Below are positions 27,445-36,129 of a stretch of 64,000 nt of DNA, piece by piece. The stretch's first letter is position 1; the number at the start of each line of letters is the position of its first letter. The DNA comes from Nitrososphaerota archaeon (lineage in GTDB: Archaea; Thermoproteota; Nitrososphaeria; Nitrososphaerales; Nitrosopumilaceae), in NCBI GenBank assembly GCA_021325595.1, contig JAJPGX010000018.1, positions 1 to 64,000 on the forward strand, given 5' to 3'. Made by a program: the position numbers and the translations under genes. The notes under the pieces are model-generated. The model had not been told where the DNA came from. It did not search any database and worked only from the letters and a program-made list of their open reading frames with translations.

Positions 27445-28086
27445 TTGTTATTATTTGTGGCATCATCTAAAATCATACAAGCCATCCTGTTAGGAATCCT
27501 AGTTATTGGTATCCAGCAAAGTTTTGCTTCACCTTCTTTTACATTAACTACAAGTAAACAGATTTACGAATATGGTGATTATCTAGCAATTAATTTTCAG
27601 GTGTCAGAAATAACAGGAGATCAGATACTTTTACAGATAATAGATTCTGCTGGAAATTCAAGTTCGCCCATTCCAATTCAGATAAGTAAAACAAACACTA
27701 CAATAATTGCTCCCATTCCATTTTACAAAACTACTTACAATCCAGGAACTTATAAAATAGATGCGGAATATTCTGGCTTCAAATCTAGTACTTCTTTTAA
27801 AATCATAGATTCTGGGAGAATTGCAATACCACCACAATACAAAACATTAGTAACTTCGTCACCCAATCACATACTTGATACCAAGGATTATGCTGCACTT
27901 ATACAAGAATTGATACATTTTGACATAATCAAAGGTCCAAACCATAATGACCAAAAGACTAATCCAATAAACATACCTTCTTGGCTTAAAGGCAATGCAA
28001 AATTGTGGGCAGATGGTTCAATTACAGATAATGAATTTGGGCAGTCAATCCAATATTTGATTCAAAAAGGAATAGTTTCAGTCTGA
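27445..28086 (+). CDS. Secreted protein with thaumarchaeal-type C-terminal motif
   Basis: A protein of 213 residues with a signal peptide (about 1-28) and a beta-sandwich (about 30-125), plus a C-terminal helical module (about 140-213) containing IPSWLKGNAKLWADGSI and FGQSIQYLIQKGIV. That module recurs in many exported thaumarchaeal proteins and probably binds a surface partner. The start is TTG at 27445; GTG four codons on is an alternative. It is convergent with the gene at 28087. Confidence 0.7.
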   Translation: MLLFVASSKIIQAILLGILVIGIQQSFASPSFTLTTSKQIYEYGDYLAINFQVSEITGDQILLQIIDSAGNSSSPIPIQISKTNTTIIAPIPFYKTTYNPGTYKIDAEYSGFKSSTSFKIIDSGRIAIPPQYKTLVTSSPNHILDTKDYAALIQELIHFDIIKGPNHNDQKTNPINIPSWLKGNAKLWADGSITDNEFGQSIQYLIQKGIVSV

Positions 28087-28818
28087 TTATTTTCTAGTCT
28101 TTCTTTGATTATTCTTTTTTACAGACGATGCAATCGCTATAATTACTACAATAATAATTGCAGTAATAATAGAATATTCCGTGAGTTGTTTTTTGTCTAG
28201 ATTCAAAGGAGTATTTGATAAATTAAAATTTAATATAGATACAAATTGGTGAATAATGTCTTGCGTGGGTTCTGTATTCTGTGTATTATTTTGTTGAGTT
28301 GAAGGTGGATGTGATGGTAATACCTGTGTTTGGTTTTGTTGGATTTGTGGTTCAATAGGTTTCTGTGGAATCGGAGTGGTTTGCTGAGTATTATTTTGAG
28401 AGACTAGTGCGGTAGTTCCTAGACTAGTACCGATAATCTCAATATCTTTATTTTCAGAACTTAGTTGAATCAAAATTGTACGTGTTTGTGGAGTGTTATT
28501 TGTTTCTACATAATTTGCAAAAACACCATCTACTAGAACAATAAATGATTCATCAGAGCCATCGCTTTTTTTTGCGTCAATTAAATCTCTAGGCAAAGTT
28601 AATTCAACAGATGCCGAAGGTCTAGTTACTTGTACTGACAGTTCCAAGCTAAGCGAATCCTTGTTGGCTTGAATACCTTGAATTGTGGAATCTTTTGTAT
28701 TGTAATTTATTTGGTAATTTGAACCAGAGAAAACAGATAGTTGCCCGCTATCTGCCACCACTGAAGCAAATGATATTGTTAATAGGAATAGGATTGCTGA
28801 TAATAATTTTGGACTCAA
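28087..28818 (-). CDS. Exported protein with Gln/Thr-rich stalk and C-terminal anchor
   Basis: A protein of 243 residues: signal peptide (1-22), a beta domain (about 25-130) with LELSVQVTRPSASVELTLPR, a Gln/Pro/Thr/Asn-rich stalk (about 140-195) and a C-terminal membrane helix (about 212-232) followed by a Lys/Arg tail. This is the design of an archaeal surface protein lifted off the membrane. Its TTG start is directly after the stop of the serA-like gene, so both share a transcript. Ligand unknown. Confidence 0.72.
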   Translation of the reverse strand: MSPKLLSAILFLLTISFASVVADSGQLSVFSGSNYQINYNTKDSTIQGIQANKDSLSLELSVQVTRPSASVELTLPRDLIDAKKSDGSDESFIVLVDGVFANYVETNNTPQTRTILIQLSSENKDIEIIGTSLGTTALVSQNNTQQTTPIPQKPIEPQIQQNQTQVLPSHPPSTQQNNTQNTEPTQDIIHQFVSILNFNLSNTPLNLDKKQLTEYSIITAIIIVVIIAIASSVKKNNQRKTRK

Positions 28819-29751
28819 CTATATTACGCCACGAAGAATCATTATTATTTTTTCGGCTATAATGTTTGCAGCCAGGGATTGTGCTTCTTTTGTCTGAGCA
28901 CCTATATGCGGAGTGCAAACTACATTTGGAAGCGTTGCGAGTTTGTTTCCAGTAGCTGGTTCTTTTTCAAATACATCCAATGCTGCGCCAGCTATTCTTT
29001 TTTCCTTTAATGCACCATAAAGTGCATCTTCATCAATTATTTCCCCTCTTGAGGTATTGATAAGATAGACATTCTTTTTCATTTTTGATATTCTTTGTAA
29101 ATTTACAAGATGTCTAGTTTCCTCGGTTAGAGGAACATGAAATGAAATAAAATCAGCACTTGAAATCAATGTGTCTACATCTGCTTTTATCAAACCTACC
29201 TCACGTACAAAGTCATCAGGTATTGGGATTACATCAAAACCTATGATATTCATATTAAGCCCCTTAGCTAGTCTTGCTAGTCTTTTTCCTATGTTACCTA
29301 ATCCAACTATTCCAAGATATTTTCCTGAGAGTTCAGTTCCCATTAGATCTTTTTTGAGCCAGTTACCATTTCTAATTTCTCTGTCTGCTCTTGGGATTTC
29401 TCTTGCAAGTGACAACATGAGACCAAGTACCAATTCAGCTACAGCATTCATGGCACCCTCTGCCGCATTGATTACTCGGATGTTTTTTGCTTTTGCTGCT
29501 TCAACATCAACATTATCAAGTCCCACACCCACACGCGCAATTATCTTGCATTGTGTCGCACGATCAATCATATCTTTTGTTATCTTTGTTCTGCTACGAA
29601 CAATTATGATATCAAAATTTGCTATCTTTTCTTTAATTTGCTCCGGTGTTATTTCAGGCTCATAGGTTATTCGTAGACCGTTTTTTTGTAGTATTTCATT
29701 CAATAACGGTGCTACTTGATCACAGATTAAGACTGATTGATTCATCGACAT
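28819..29751 (-). CDS. serA: D-3-phosphoglycerate dehydrogenase-like (SerA family)
   Basis: Oxidises 3-phosphoglycerate to 3-phosphohydroxypyruvate, the first step of serine synthesis. The 310 residues make the short form: substrate-binding and NAD domains only, without the ACT or ASB regulatory domains. NAD binding is shown by LGIVGLGNIGKRLARL (about 145-160), and the catalytic Arg, Glu and His by NTSRGEIIDEDAL and CTPHIGAQT. Other 2-hydroxyacid dehydrogenases share this design, so substrate assignment is likely but not proven. No serB or serC homologue is present in the window. Confidence 0.82.
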   Translation of the reverse strand: MSMNQSVLICDQVAPLLNEILQKNGLRITYEPEITPEQIKEKIANFDIIIVRSRTKITKDMIDRATQCKIIARVGVGLDNVDVEAAKAKNIRVINAAEGAMNAVAELVLGLMLSLAREIPRADREIRNGNWLKKDLMGTELSGKYLGIVGLGNIGKRLARLAKGLNMNIIGFDVIPIPDDFVREVGLIKADVDTLISSADFISFHVPLTEETRHLVNLQRISKMKKNVYLINTSRGEIIDEDALYGALKEKRIAGAALDVFEKEPATGNKLATLPNVVCTPHIGAQTKEAQSLAANIIAEKIIMILRGVI

Positions 29752-29821
29752 GAATGAAGACCATCAGGTACAGAATATAATCATTTATGTGAATTAAACA
29801 AAAAGGAAAAAGGTTGGGTGT

Positions 29822-31159
29822 TTAACCACCAATTTGTTTCGCTATTTCTGCAGCTCGGTCATCTGTACATAGACAGTGAACTATTTCTTTTTGTGGAATG
29901 CTATTCTTGCCCAATGGAGGTACTGCATCCGATGGGTTTGGCATGTCACCTGGACCATATCCTAATTTGAATGGGTCACCTGCGACAAATACCGTAGCAG
30001 CTCCAGTGAAGATTGCTGCATAGTCATGGTTAACTGCAACATATGCACCTGGTTCATCAAATACAACATCTACTGTTGCTCCTTGTGAACCTCCAATTTC
30101 CCAAGACTCAGTTGCCTGAGATTGGATTCTGTTTCCTTGTACCACACGGTCTAGTTGTTCACCAACTATGTGGAAGAAAACGGGCATGTTACCTTGGTTC
30201 TCTACAAATAGTCTGTAGTGAACACCAGTATCAACAAACAGTGGATGCCCTTGATACTGTTTAAGGTCTGCAGAATTCCATGGTTGTGCGACAAAGATGT
30301 TCTTGTTTGCATCGCCCTTGACTAACTTGTTTATGTCTGCATTTGGAGTATAACCGAAAGCAAATCCGTTAACAACTGTTTGAGTTGTGTTATGTAGGAA
30401 CATTGCAGTCTGATCATAGCTACCGTCTGCTGTCAAGTACAATTGATTGTACTCTAAGACAAATTCTTTTGCATCAGGTTCATAACGCAAGTGTTTGAGT
30501 ACGACTTGACCATTTACTACGTCAGTCTTCTCAGCGACAAATGGTGTGTATCCATTCAATGGGTCAACGATTGTCAATCCGTACATTCCGGAAAGAACGT
30601 GTTGGTCCATTGCTGCTACGTCTACACCAGAACAATGGTATTTGAATTGTCCAGCTGATTCAGCGATGTAGGCGTATGTTTTTGATGTACCTGGCAAAAC
30701 TTTGCCAAAGTTAGTTGCAGATATTTGAGATGCATGCATATCATTTCCGTGAGGTGTTGCTTCTGATGACGGTACAGTAAGAGTCATTCTGATGATGTCA
30801 CCTTGTGTAACTCTTATTGTCGGTGCTGGAACCTGACCGTTAAAGGTCATGGCGTGGTATTTCCCACCGCCCATAATAGGCAAGTCAACGCTTTGAGCTG
30901 TTAACTGTACATCTACTACGTGACGACCTGCTTTTGCCATCGCATCAACTTCATCAGGTGAAAGTGCTGCAAATGCTCCTGGCATTTGTAGTTGTAGTCC
31001 ACCCATGTCACTCACTATCTGAGCAGTTGTGTCAGTATTGACACTTGGAACGCTCAGTTTTGATGCAGACATCTGTGTCTGTGAATACGTGCTAGCGAAC
31101 AATATTCCTGCTACTGCCACTACTGCGACAATAGACAGCATACTGGTTCGTCTGTTCAT
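29822..31159 (-). CDS. nirK: NirK-like copper nitrite reductase / two-domain multicopper oxidase
   Basis: An exported two-domain cupredoxin enzyme of 445 residues; a signal peptide covers about 1-27. All ligands of copper nitrite reductase can be placed: type 1 copper His137, Cys176, His187, Met192; type 2 copper His142, His175 and, from the second domain, His378 in VNHDYAAIF. The H-C pair at 175-176 links both sites. The loop between the type 1 cysteine and histidine is two residues longer than in bacterial NirK. In ammonia-oxidising archaea this protein is abundant and connected with NO/nitrite chemistry, though its exact role is debated. A short tail has HCLCTD, a possible extra metal or disulfide site. 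Confidence 0.92.
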   Translation of the reverse strand: MNRRTSMLSIVAVVAVAGILFASTYSQTQMSASKLSVPSVNTDTTAQIVSDMGGLQLQMPGAFAALSPDEVDAMAKAGRHVVDVQLTAQSVDLPIMGGGKYHAMTFNGQVPAPTIRVTQGDIIRMTLTVPSSEATPHGNDMHASQISATNFGKVLPGTSKTYAYIAESAGQFKYHCSGVDVAAMDQHVLSGMYGLTIVDPLNGYTPFVAEKTDVVNGQVVLKHLRYEPDAKEFVLEYNQLYLTADGSYDQTAMFLHNTTQTVVNGFAFGYTPNADINKLVKGDANKNIFVAQPWNSADLKQYQGHPLFVDTGVHYRLFVENQGNMPVFFHIVGEQLDRVVQGNRIQSQATESWEIGGSQGATVDVVFDEPGAYVAVNHDYAAIFTGAATVFVAGDPFKLGYGPGDMPNPSDAVPPLGKNSIPQKEIVHCLCTDDRAAEIAKQIGG

Positions 31160-31179
31160 CGTTTCGAATGTTTCACTCT

Positions 31180-31191
31180 AAATATATTAAC
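31180..31191 (-). promoter_or_regulatory. TATA box of the NirK-like gene
   Basis: On the minus strand the sequence AAGTTAATATATTTAG surrounds these bases, with its TATA core about 21-32 bases before the ATG. The distance predicts transcription starting at or very near the start codon. This promoter is strong-looking, in line with the high expression known for this gene in related organisms. Confidence 0.65.
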
Positions 31192-31298
31192 TTATTGGGC
31201 ATTTCCGAACTAAAATTGTAGTTTTTTTCAAAACAAAGTCAAGCTCTGTCATTTTTTGAAAAGCGAATGAATATTAGGAAAAATCTTCTAGGGTTGAC

Positions 31299-32660
31299 GT
31301 GAAATTTAGAACAGATAAAGATTCGCTGGGTGAAGTACAGATTCCAGTTGACGCATACTATGGGGCATTTACAGCCCGTGCAATAAAACAATATCATGTA
31401 AGCGGTCACAGGTCACACCCATACCTGATAATGGCATTTGTTATGATCAAGAGATCGGCTGCTATTGCCAATATGAAAACTAAATCTCTTGATAAAAAAA
31501 GAGGCAATGCAATAATCAGAGCATGCGATAAAATTTTGTCAGGAAAGTATTTGGATCAGTTTGTAGTTGAAGCAATTAACTCGGGTGCAGGAACTGCTTT
31601 TAATATGAACACAAATGAAGTTATTGCAAATATTGCATTAGAGATTTTAGGAAAAAGAAAAGGAAACTATGAAGAATTGCATCCAAATGATCATGTCAAC
31701 ATGTCACAATCAAGTAACGATACATTCCCAACTGCTATGCATGTTTCAATTTTATTTAATGTAAATCAAGTCATTCCCATAATAGATGATTTGATCAAGG
31801 CATTATTAAGAAAGGCAAAGGAGTTTTCAAGTTATCAAAAAATTGGAAGAACTCACTTGATGGATGCATTACCAGTAAGCTTGGGAAGTGAATTTGCAGC
31901 ATATGCAACAGCTATATCAAAAACAAGAGATGCAATAGTTGAGGCAAAAAAAGAATTAGAGTATGTTGCATTAGGAGGAACAGCAGTTGGCAGTGGGGCA
32001 AATACTCCAAAAGGATACAGAGTTGCTGCAATTACAGAGCTTGCCAAAATATCAAAACTTCCACTCAAACCTCAAGCAGATATGCAGTTTGGATTACAGA
32101 GTAAGTTTGCTGTTGCAAAGGTTTCATCTGCATTAAGAAACCTAGCTTTGGAATTAGGCAGAATATCAAATGATATTAGATTAATGGCATCAGGTCCAGT
32201 TGCCGGCCTCTCAGAAATTGGTATTCCTGCAGTACATGCTGGTTCATCAATAATGCCGGGCAAAGTCAATCCGTCTCTTGCAGAGTGTATGAACATGGTT
32301 TGCTTTGACATAATTGGAAAAGACACTACAGTTGCACTTGCAGCACAAGCTGGCCAATTTGAATTGAATGTTATGTTACCGGTAATGGTTAAGGCAGTAT
32401 TAGATTCATTGGATATGCTACGAAACTTTGTTCCAATATACTCAAGAAATCTCATAGAAGGACTAACTGCAAATAAGGGAAAACTTCGCCAGTATATCGA
32501 AAATAGTCCAGTCATAGTAACACTTCTTGCACCAAAGCTTGGATATCAAGTCTCAGCAGATCTTTACAAGGAATCGCTCAAGACTGGAAAAACTATCAGA
32601 CAACTTGTGATTTCCAAAGAATTGTTGAGTGAAAAAGAAGTAAGTGCATTATTGGGATAA
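31299..32660 (+). CDS. fumC: Fumarase, class II (fumarase/aspartase superfamily)
   Basis: Converts fumarate to malate in the cytoplasm, needed in the CO2-fixation cycle to regenerate intermediates. The 453 residues show the superfamily signature GSSIMPGKVNPSLAE (about 324-338), the SSNDTFPTAMH segment and GRTHLMDALP; the histidine in GRTH matches fumarases, where aspartases usually have GRTQ. Aspartase activity is therefore less likely but not excluded. GTG start. Its stop lies 2 bases before the methylthiotransferase start. Confidence 0.9.
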   Translation: MKFRTDKDSLGEVQIPVDAYYGAFTARAIKQYHVSGHRSHPYLIMAFVMIKRSAAIANMKTKSLDKKRGNAIIRACDKILSGKYLDQFVVEAINSGAGTAFNMNTNEVIANIALEILGKRKGNYEELHPNDHVNMSQSSNDTFPTAMHVSILFNVNQVIPIIDDLIKALLRKAKEFSSYQKIGRTHLMDALPVSLGSEFAAYATAISKTRDAIVEAKKELEYVALGGTAVGSGANTPKGYRVAAITELAKISKLPLKPQADMQFGLQSKFAVAKVSSALRNLALELGRISNDIRLMASGPVAGLSEIGIPAVHAGSSIMPGKVNPSLAECMNMVCFDIIGKDTTVALAAQAGQFELNVMLPVMVKAVLDSLDMLRNFVPIYSRNLIEGLTANKGKLRQYIENSPVIVTLLAPKLGYQVSADLYKESLKTGKTIRQLVISKELLSEKEVSALLG

Positions 32661-32662
32661 AA

Positions 32663-33931
32663 ATGGCAAAAATTTGGGTGGAAGCTTATGGATGTTCTGC
32701 AAGCTTTGCAGATTCTGAGATGATCTCAGGGCTTATAGTAAATGGAGGTCACACTCTTGCAAATAATTCAAAAGATGCTGATTTGAATATGATAGTTACT
32801 TGTTCTGTAAAAGACGCTACGGCAGATAAGATGGTTCATAGAATAAAAAATCTCAAGACAAAACCATTGATTGTTGCAGGGTGCTTGCCAAAAGCAGAAA
32901 AGGATACTGTTGAAAAATTCAGCCCCAAGGCAAGTTTACTTGGTCCAGCGTCAATAGGTAAGACACTAGATGTCATAGGATCCACATTAAAGGGAATAAA
33001 GAGAATCGAGATAAACGATATAGACGAACCAAAAATCGGGCTTCCGAAGATAAGACTAAACCCAGCAGTTGGAATTATCGAAATTGCAAGCGGTTGCATG
33101 AGTGAATGCACTTTTTGCCAGACAAAATTAGCCAAAGGTGACTTGCAGAGCTACAGGGTTGGAGATATTGTAAGGCAAGTAAAAAGTGAGATCAATGATG
33201 GGTGCACCGAGGTGTGGTTAACTTCAACTGATAATGGATGTTATGGTTTGGATATAGGTAGCAGTCTACCAGAATTGATAAAAACGGTATCAGAAATCCC
33301 TTCAGAATTTATGATTAGGGTTGGAATGATGAATCCAATGTACTTGCCACGCATCAAAAAGGATCTTTTAAAAAGCTATGAAAATGATAAAGTCTTCAAA
33401 TTTCTTCATATTCCAGTACAGAGCGGAAGCGACCAAGTTTTAAAAAACATGAAGCGAGGTCACACATCCAAAACATTTCTAGAAGCAAATGAGGAATTTA
33501 GGGAAAGATTTGATAAATTTTCGATGTCTACAGATATCATAGTAGGCTTCCCTACTGAGACAGAAGATGATTTTCTTGAAACTGTCAGATTACTCGAAAA
33601 AACACGGCCGGATATTGTTAATCTGTCTAGATATAGCGCTAGACCAGGCACAAAAGCGTCCAAGATGAAACAGGTTGACGTCTCAGAGGTAAAGCGTAGA
33701 AGTAAGATAATCTTTGATCTAACCAAGAAAATAGCTCATGAGAGGAACAAATCATGGATTGGGTGGAAAGGCATGGTTTTGTTCGATGAGATGTCAGACA
33801 ACATAGTAAAAGGTAGAAACTTTGCTTACAAACAGGTGATAGTAGACAAAAAGGTCAATCTTGGACAAAAACTCGAGGTAAAGATAACAAAAGTGTCTTC
33901 TAGTAGCTTGTTTGGTGTATTGGCGAGCTAA
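32663..33931 (+). CDS. tRNA t6A37 methylthiotransferase (CDKAL1/e-MtaB type)
   Basis: Adds a methylthio group to t6A at position 37 of tRNA. The 422-residue protein has the UPF0004 N-domain (VEAYGCSASFADSEM, with Cys11 as an iron-sulfur ligand), the radical SAM site Cys145-x3-Cys149-x2-Cys152 and a C-terminal TRAM domain (about 360-422). The IPVQSGSDQVLKNMKRGH segment is diagnostic of methylthiotransferases. The archaeal/eukaryotic subgroup modifies t6A, MiaB and RimO being the other types. It is coupled to fumC by position only. Confidence 0.93.
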   Translation: MAKIWVEAYGCSASFADSEMISGLIVNGGHTLANNSKDADLNMIVTCSVKDATADKMVHRIKNLKTKPLIVAGCLPKAEKDTVEKFSPKASLLGPASIGKTLDVIGSTLKGIKRIEINDIDEPKIGLPKIRLNPAVGIIEIASGCMSECTFCQTKLAKGDLQSYRVGDIVRQVKSEINDGCTEVWLTSTDNGCYGLDIGSSLPELIKTVSEIPSEFMIRVGMMNPMYLPRIKKDLLKSYENDKVFKFLHIPVQSGSDQVLKNMKRGHTSKTFLEANEEFRERFDKFSMSTDIIVGFPTETEDDFLETVRLLEKTRPDIVNLSRYSARPGTKASKMKQVDVSEVKRRSKIIFDLTKKIAHERNKSWIGWKGMVLFDEMSDNIVKGRNFAYKQVIVDKKVNLGQKLEVKITKVSSSSLFGVLAS

Positions 33932-34005
33932 ATTTTTTAGATCGGAGTTTGGATCAAAACTAATCAACAAAGTTTTTTAATTAATTTGGCAAGCAGAAAG
34001 GGAGC

Positions 34006-34959
34006 ATGGAGTTTAAAATGCAAGATCCGGTACTAGTTGTTGGCCTAGGAGGAGCCGGTTGCAGACTTGCATTGGAAGCCAAGGAAAAACTAGGTTGCGA
34101 TTGTCTTTTGATTAGTAATGATGCAAGAGACTTGAACCATGATGTATCCAAGATTCTGATAAATACAACTCCCATTCTTAATCCATCCACCTATCTTATT
34201 AGAGGAGTATCTTTTGGTGCCAAAGAATCCCTAGAATCAAAAATAGACAAATACTCTACTATAATTATAATAGCAAATCTTGCTGGAAAATCAGGTGCAG
34301 CTTTATCGCCAGTCGTTTCCCATATTTCAAAAGAAATGGGAAAAAATGTACTTTCTTTTGGCATTATGCCCTTCAAGTTTGAGAAAGACAAAATATTTTT
34401 CTCAGGAGTTTCACTAAAGAGATTGAAAGCTAGTTCAGATTGCACTGTAATCATAGATAATGATGCGTTACTTGATAGTAATCCAGACCTAACTCCAGAT
34501 TCTTGTAATTTGATTACAAACTCAGCGTTGCTTCAAGTAATATCCACCCTTAGAGACTCGTCAATACCATTACAGACCAACATACTTTCCACAAGCAAGG
34601 ATATTACAGATGTTGAAACGTCGTTAAGAGACTCTATCAAAATGCTCTATGAAGATGCGTCACCAAATGGAATCAAGAGTGCATTAATGTATGTAGTGGG
34701 CGGGAACAAAGTTCCAATAGGGATTTTGAATTCAATGGTAAATACAATAAGTGGGATTTTTGGTGATGATAGCACACGAGTAAGCTTGTCAGTAACTGGG
34801 GGAGACAGTTCAAAAGTAGTATTGCTGACTTCGATAGAAGGTGAAACACGTTTTGATAAATATGATCCACTTGGGTTCATTCCAAAAGAAAATGTACTAG
34901 ACTGGGAAGAACCAGATGCGAGTGTAAAAATTGATCTTGAATTAGAACAGATAGAATAA
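34006..34959 (+). CDS. ftsZ: Divergent FtsZ homologue
   Basis: A protein of 317 residues in the FtsZ family by its N-terminal nucleotide-binding start VVGLGGAGCRLALEAKEKLG (11-30), length and helix/strand order. The phosphate-binding signature GGGTGTGAAP is replaced by AGKSGAALSP (93-102), so nucleotide binding or hydrolysis should be altered. Thaumarchaea are known to have such divergent FtsZ proteins beside a Cdv/ESCRT-type division system, which probably does the main work. The C-terminal part keeps the FtsZ second domain but ends in an acidic tail. It stands at the end of the methylthiotransferase strand, with 74 bases between, and converges on L31e. Confidence 0.85.
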   Translation: MEFKMQDPVLVVGLGGAGCRLALEAKEKLGCDCLLISNDARDLNHDVSKILINTTPILNPSTYLIRGVSFGAKESLESKIDKYSTIIIIANLAGKSGAALSPVVSHISKEMGKNVLSFGIMPFKFEKDKIFFSGVSLKRLKASSDCTVIIDNDALLDSNPDLTPDSCNLITNSALLQVISTLRDSSIPLQTNILSTSKDITDVETSLRDSIKMLYEDASPNGIKSALMYVVGGNKVPIGILNSMVNTISGIFGDDSTRVSLSVTGGDSSKVVLLTSIEGETRFDKYDPLGFIPKENVLDWEEPDASVKIDLELEQIE

Positions 34960-34968
34960 ATTATTTAG

Positions 34969-35328
34969 TTATTTCTCTGGCGATTTTGTAGTTTTCTTTT
35001 CTTCCTTCTTTGGTTTTTCTTCTACTTTCTTTTCTTCCTTCTTTGGTTTTTCTTCTACTTTCTTTTCTTCCTGATATTTAGATACTATAATGTTACCGTC
35101 GTCATCCTTGCTTAGTTTAACTCGTATCTTTCTTGGTGGGTGTCTTATTCCTCGCGCCCATACTAAATGGCTGATATCTTCTTCAATCTTGACAGTATCA
35201 GATTTCATATGTTTTGAGGCAAATTCTCTGATCATATTGATAGCTCTCTTTGCTCTCTGATTATTAGGAGATAACAATACCTTACCTAAGTTAATTGTGT
35301 AGATTCGTTCTAATGATTCCTCTGACAA
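34969..35328 (-). CDS. rpl31e: Ribosomal protein L31e with repetitive Lys/Glu tail
   Basis: A large-subunit ribosomal protein of archaea and eukaryotes. Residues 1-85 are the L31e domain (RIYTINLGKVLLSPNNQRAK at 8-27, then HLVWARGIRHPPRKIRVKLS). Residues 86-119 are a tail in which VEEKPKKEEKK occurs twice, encoded by a 33-base tandem repeat. L31e proteins normally end soon after the core, so the tail is an addition. It starts with TTG, directly after the L39e stop, as in the usual archaeal L39e-L31e pair. The eIF6 gene that often follows is not here. Confidence 0.95.
   Translation of the reverse strand: MSEESLERIYTINLGKVLLSPNNQRAKRAINMIREFASKHMKSDTVKIEEDISHLVWARGIRHPPRKIRVKLSKDDDGNIIVSKYQEEKKVEEKPKKEEKKVEEKPKKEEKKTTKSPEK
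34993..35071. repeat. Tandem 33-base repeat in the L31e gene
   Basis: Two identical 33-base units (34993-35025 and 35026-35058) are followed by 13 bases of a third. They encode the VEEKPKKEEKK repeats of the L31e tail on the minus strand. The exact identity of the two copies points to recent duplication by slippage, so tail length may vary between strains. Confidence 0.85.
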
Positions 35329-35487
35329 CTATCCCACCCTCACATCAGTCCTGCGCCATTGTCTTCTCTTTGGATTAGATCTTACTCTTCGCTTAGTTTT
35401 TGCTATTATCCAAGCTGGAACTGGCGAATTTTGTTTAAGTTTCCTCATTAGCCTAGTTTTCCTAGGAGTTGACTTATGAGCAGCCAT
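35329..35487 (-). CDS. rpl39e: Ribosomal protein L39e
   Basis: A very basic protein of 52 residues that is one of the smallest ribosomal proteins, lining the exit tunnel in archaea and eukaryotes. It starts MAAHKSTPRKTRLMRKLKQN and continues with the diagnostic PVPAWIIAKTKRR and WRRTDVR segments. The ATG is read from the complement of 35485-35487, and its stop TAG is immediately followed by the TTG start of L31e, so the two are translationally coupled. Confidence 0.97.
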   Translation of the reverse strand: MAAHKSTPRKTRLMRKLKQNSPVPAWIIAKTKRRVRSNPKRRQWRRTDVRVG

Positions 35488-35541
35488 AAAAATTGGAAAA
35501 TCCAGACCTCTTTTTAAATGAATCTAAGTTTTGTGAACATT

Positions 35542-36099
35542 TCATGAAATGAGTTTTGTATGAATCTGTCTTAACATCCTAGCTGACGCTCCCCATATTA
35601 TATGATTATTGAACGTAAACACAAACATCTCTTGAATGGATTTGTGATTAGGATCAGTATCATCTTGCATAGTATTCAATAACGGAATTAATGGAATTTT
35701 CAATACAGATGCAATTTCTGAATTAGGATGTATTTCCGGTGTGGCATCCATGATAGTTATGAATGGCGTAATTTTAAATCCGGAATTTAAGGTTGTAACA
35801 GTTTTGAGTTGTCCTATTATTGATTCTCTTTCAATTTCTATTCCTAGTTCTTCTTTTGTTTCACGTATTGCAGTAGATAGTAGGTCGTGATCTTTAACAT
35901 TCCATGTTCCCCCTGGAAAAGAGATTTCACCTGCGTGGTGATTCATTGTCTTTGGCCTTTCTGTCATTATTATTGTTGGAATTTTACCATAGATAATTAT
36001 CAACACCGCCGATAATTTTCCTGTGTTATTATTTAGAACTTCAGGGGTAAGTGGACTAGCAAGTGTTTTTTTTATCAATACAAGATCCAACATCATCAC
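35542..36099 (-). CDS. Nudix hydrolase, CoA-pyrophosphatase-like
   Basis: A 185-residue Nudix protein, expected to split a nucleoside diphosphate linked to another group. The Nudix box is at about residues 58-83: GGTWNVKDHD followed by the helix TAIRETKEELGI, with the metal-binding REx3EE pattern. The upstream SFPGG and one extra residue in the box are typical of the CoA/NUDT7-8 branch, so CoA or acyl-CoA may be the substrate (inference). It follows the metH gene on the same strand by 30 bases. Confidence 0.82.
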   Translation of the reverse strand: MMMLDLVLIKKTLASPLTPEVLNNNTGKLSAVLIIIYGKIPTIIMTERPKTMNHHAGEISFPGGTWNVKDHDLLSTAIRETKEELGIEIERESIIGQLKTVTTLNSGFKITPFITIMDATPEIHPNSEIASVLKIPLIPLLNTMQDDTDPNHKSIQEMFVFTFNNHIIWGASARMLRQIHTKLIS

Positions 36100-36129
36100 A
36101 TCTCACTTGAACTCTCATCCAGACAGTCA

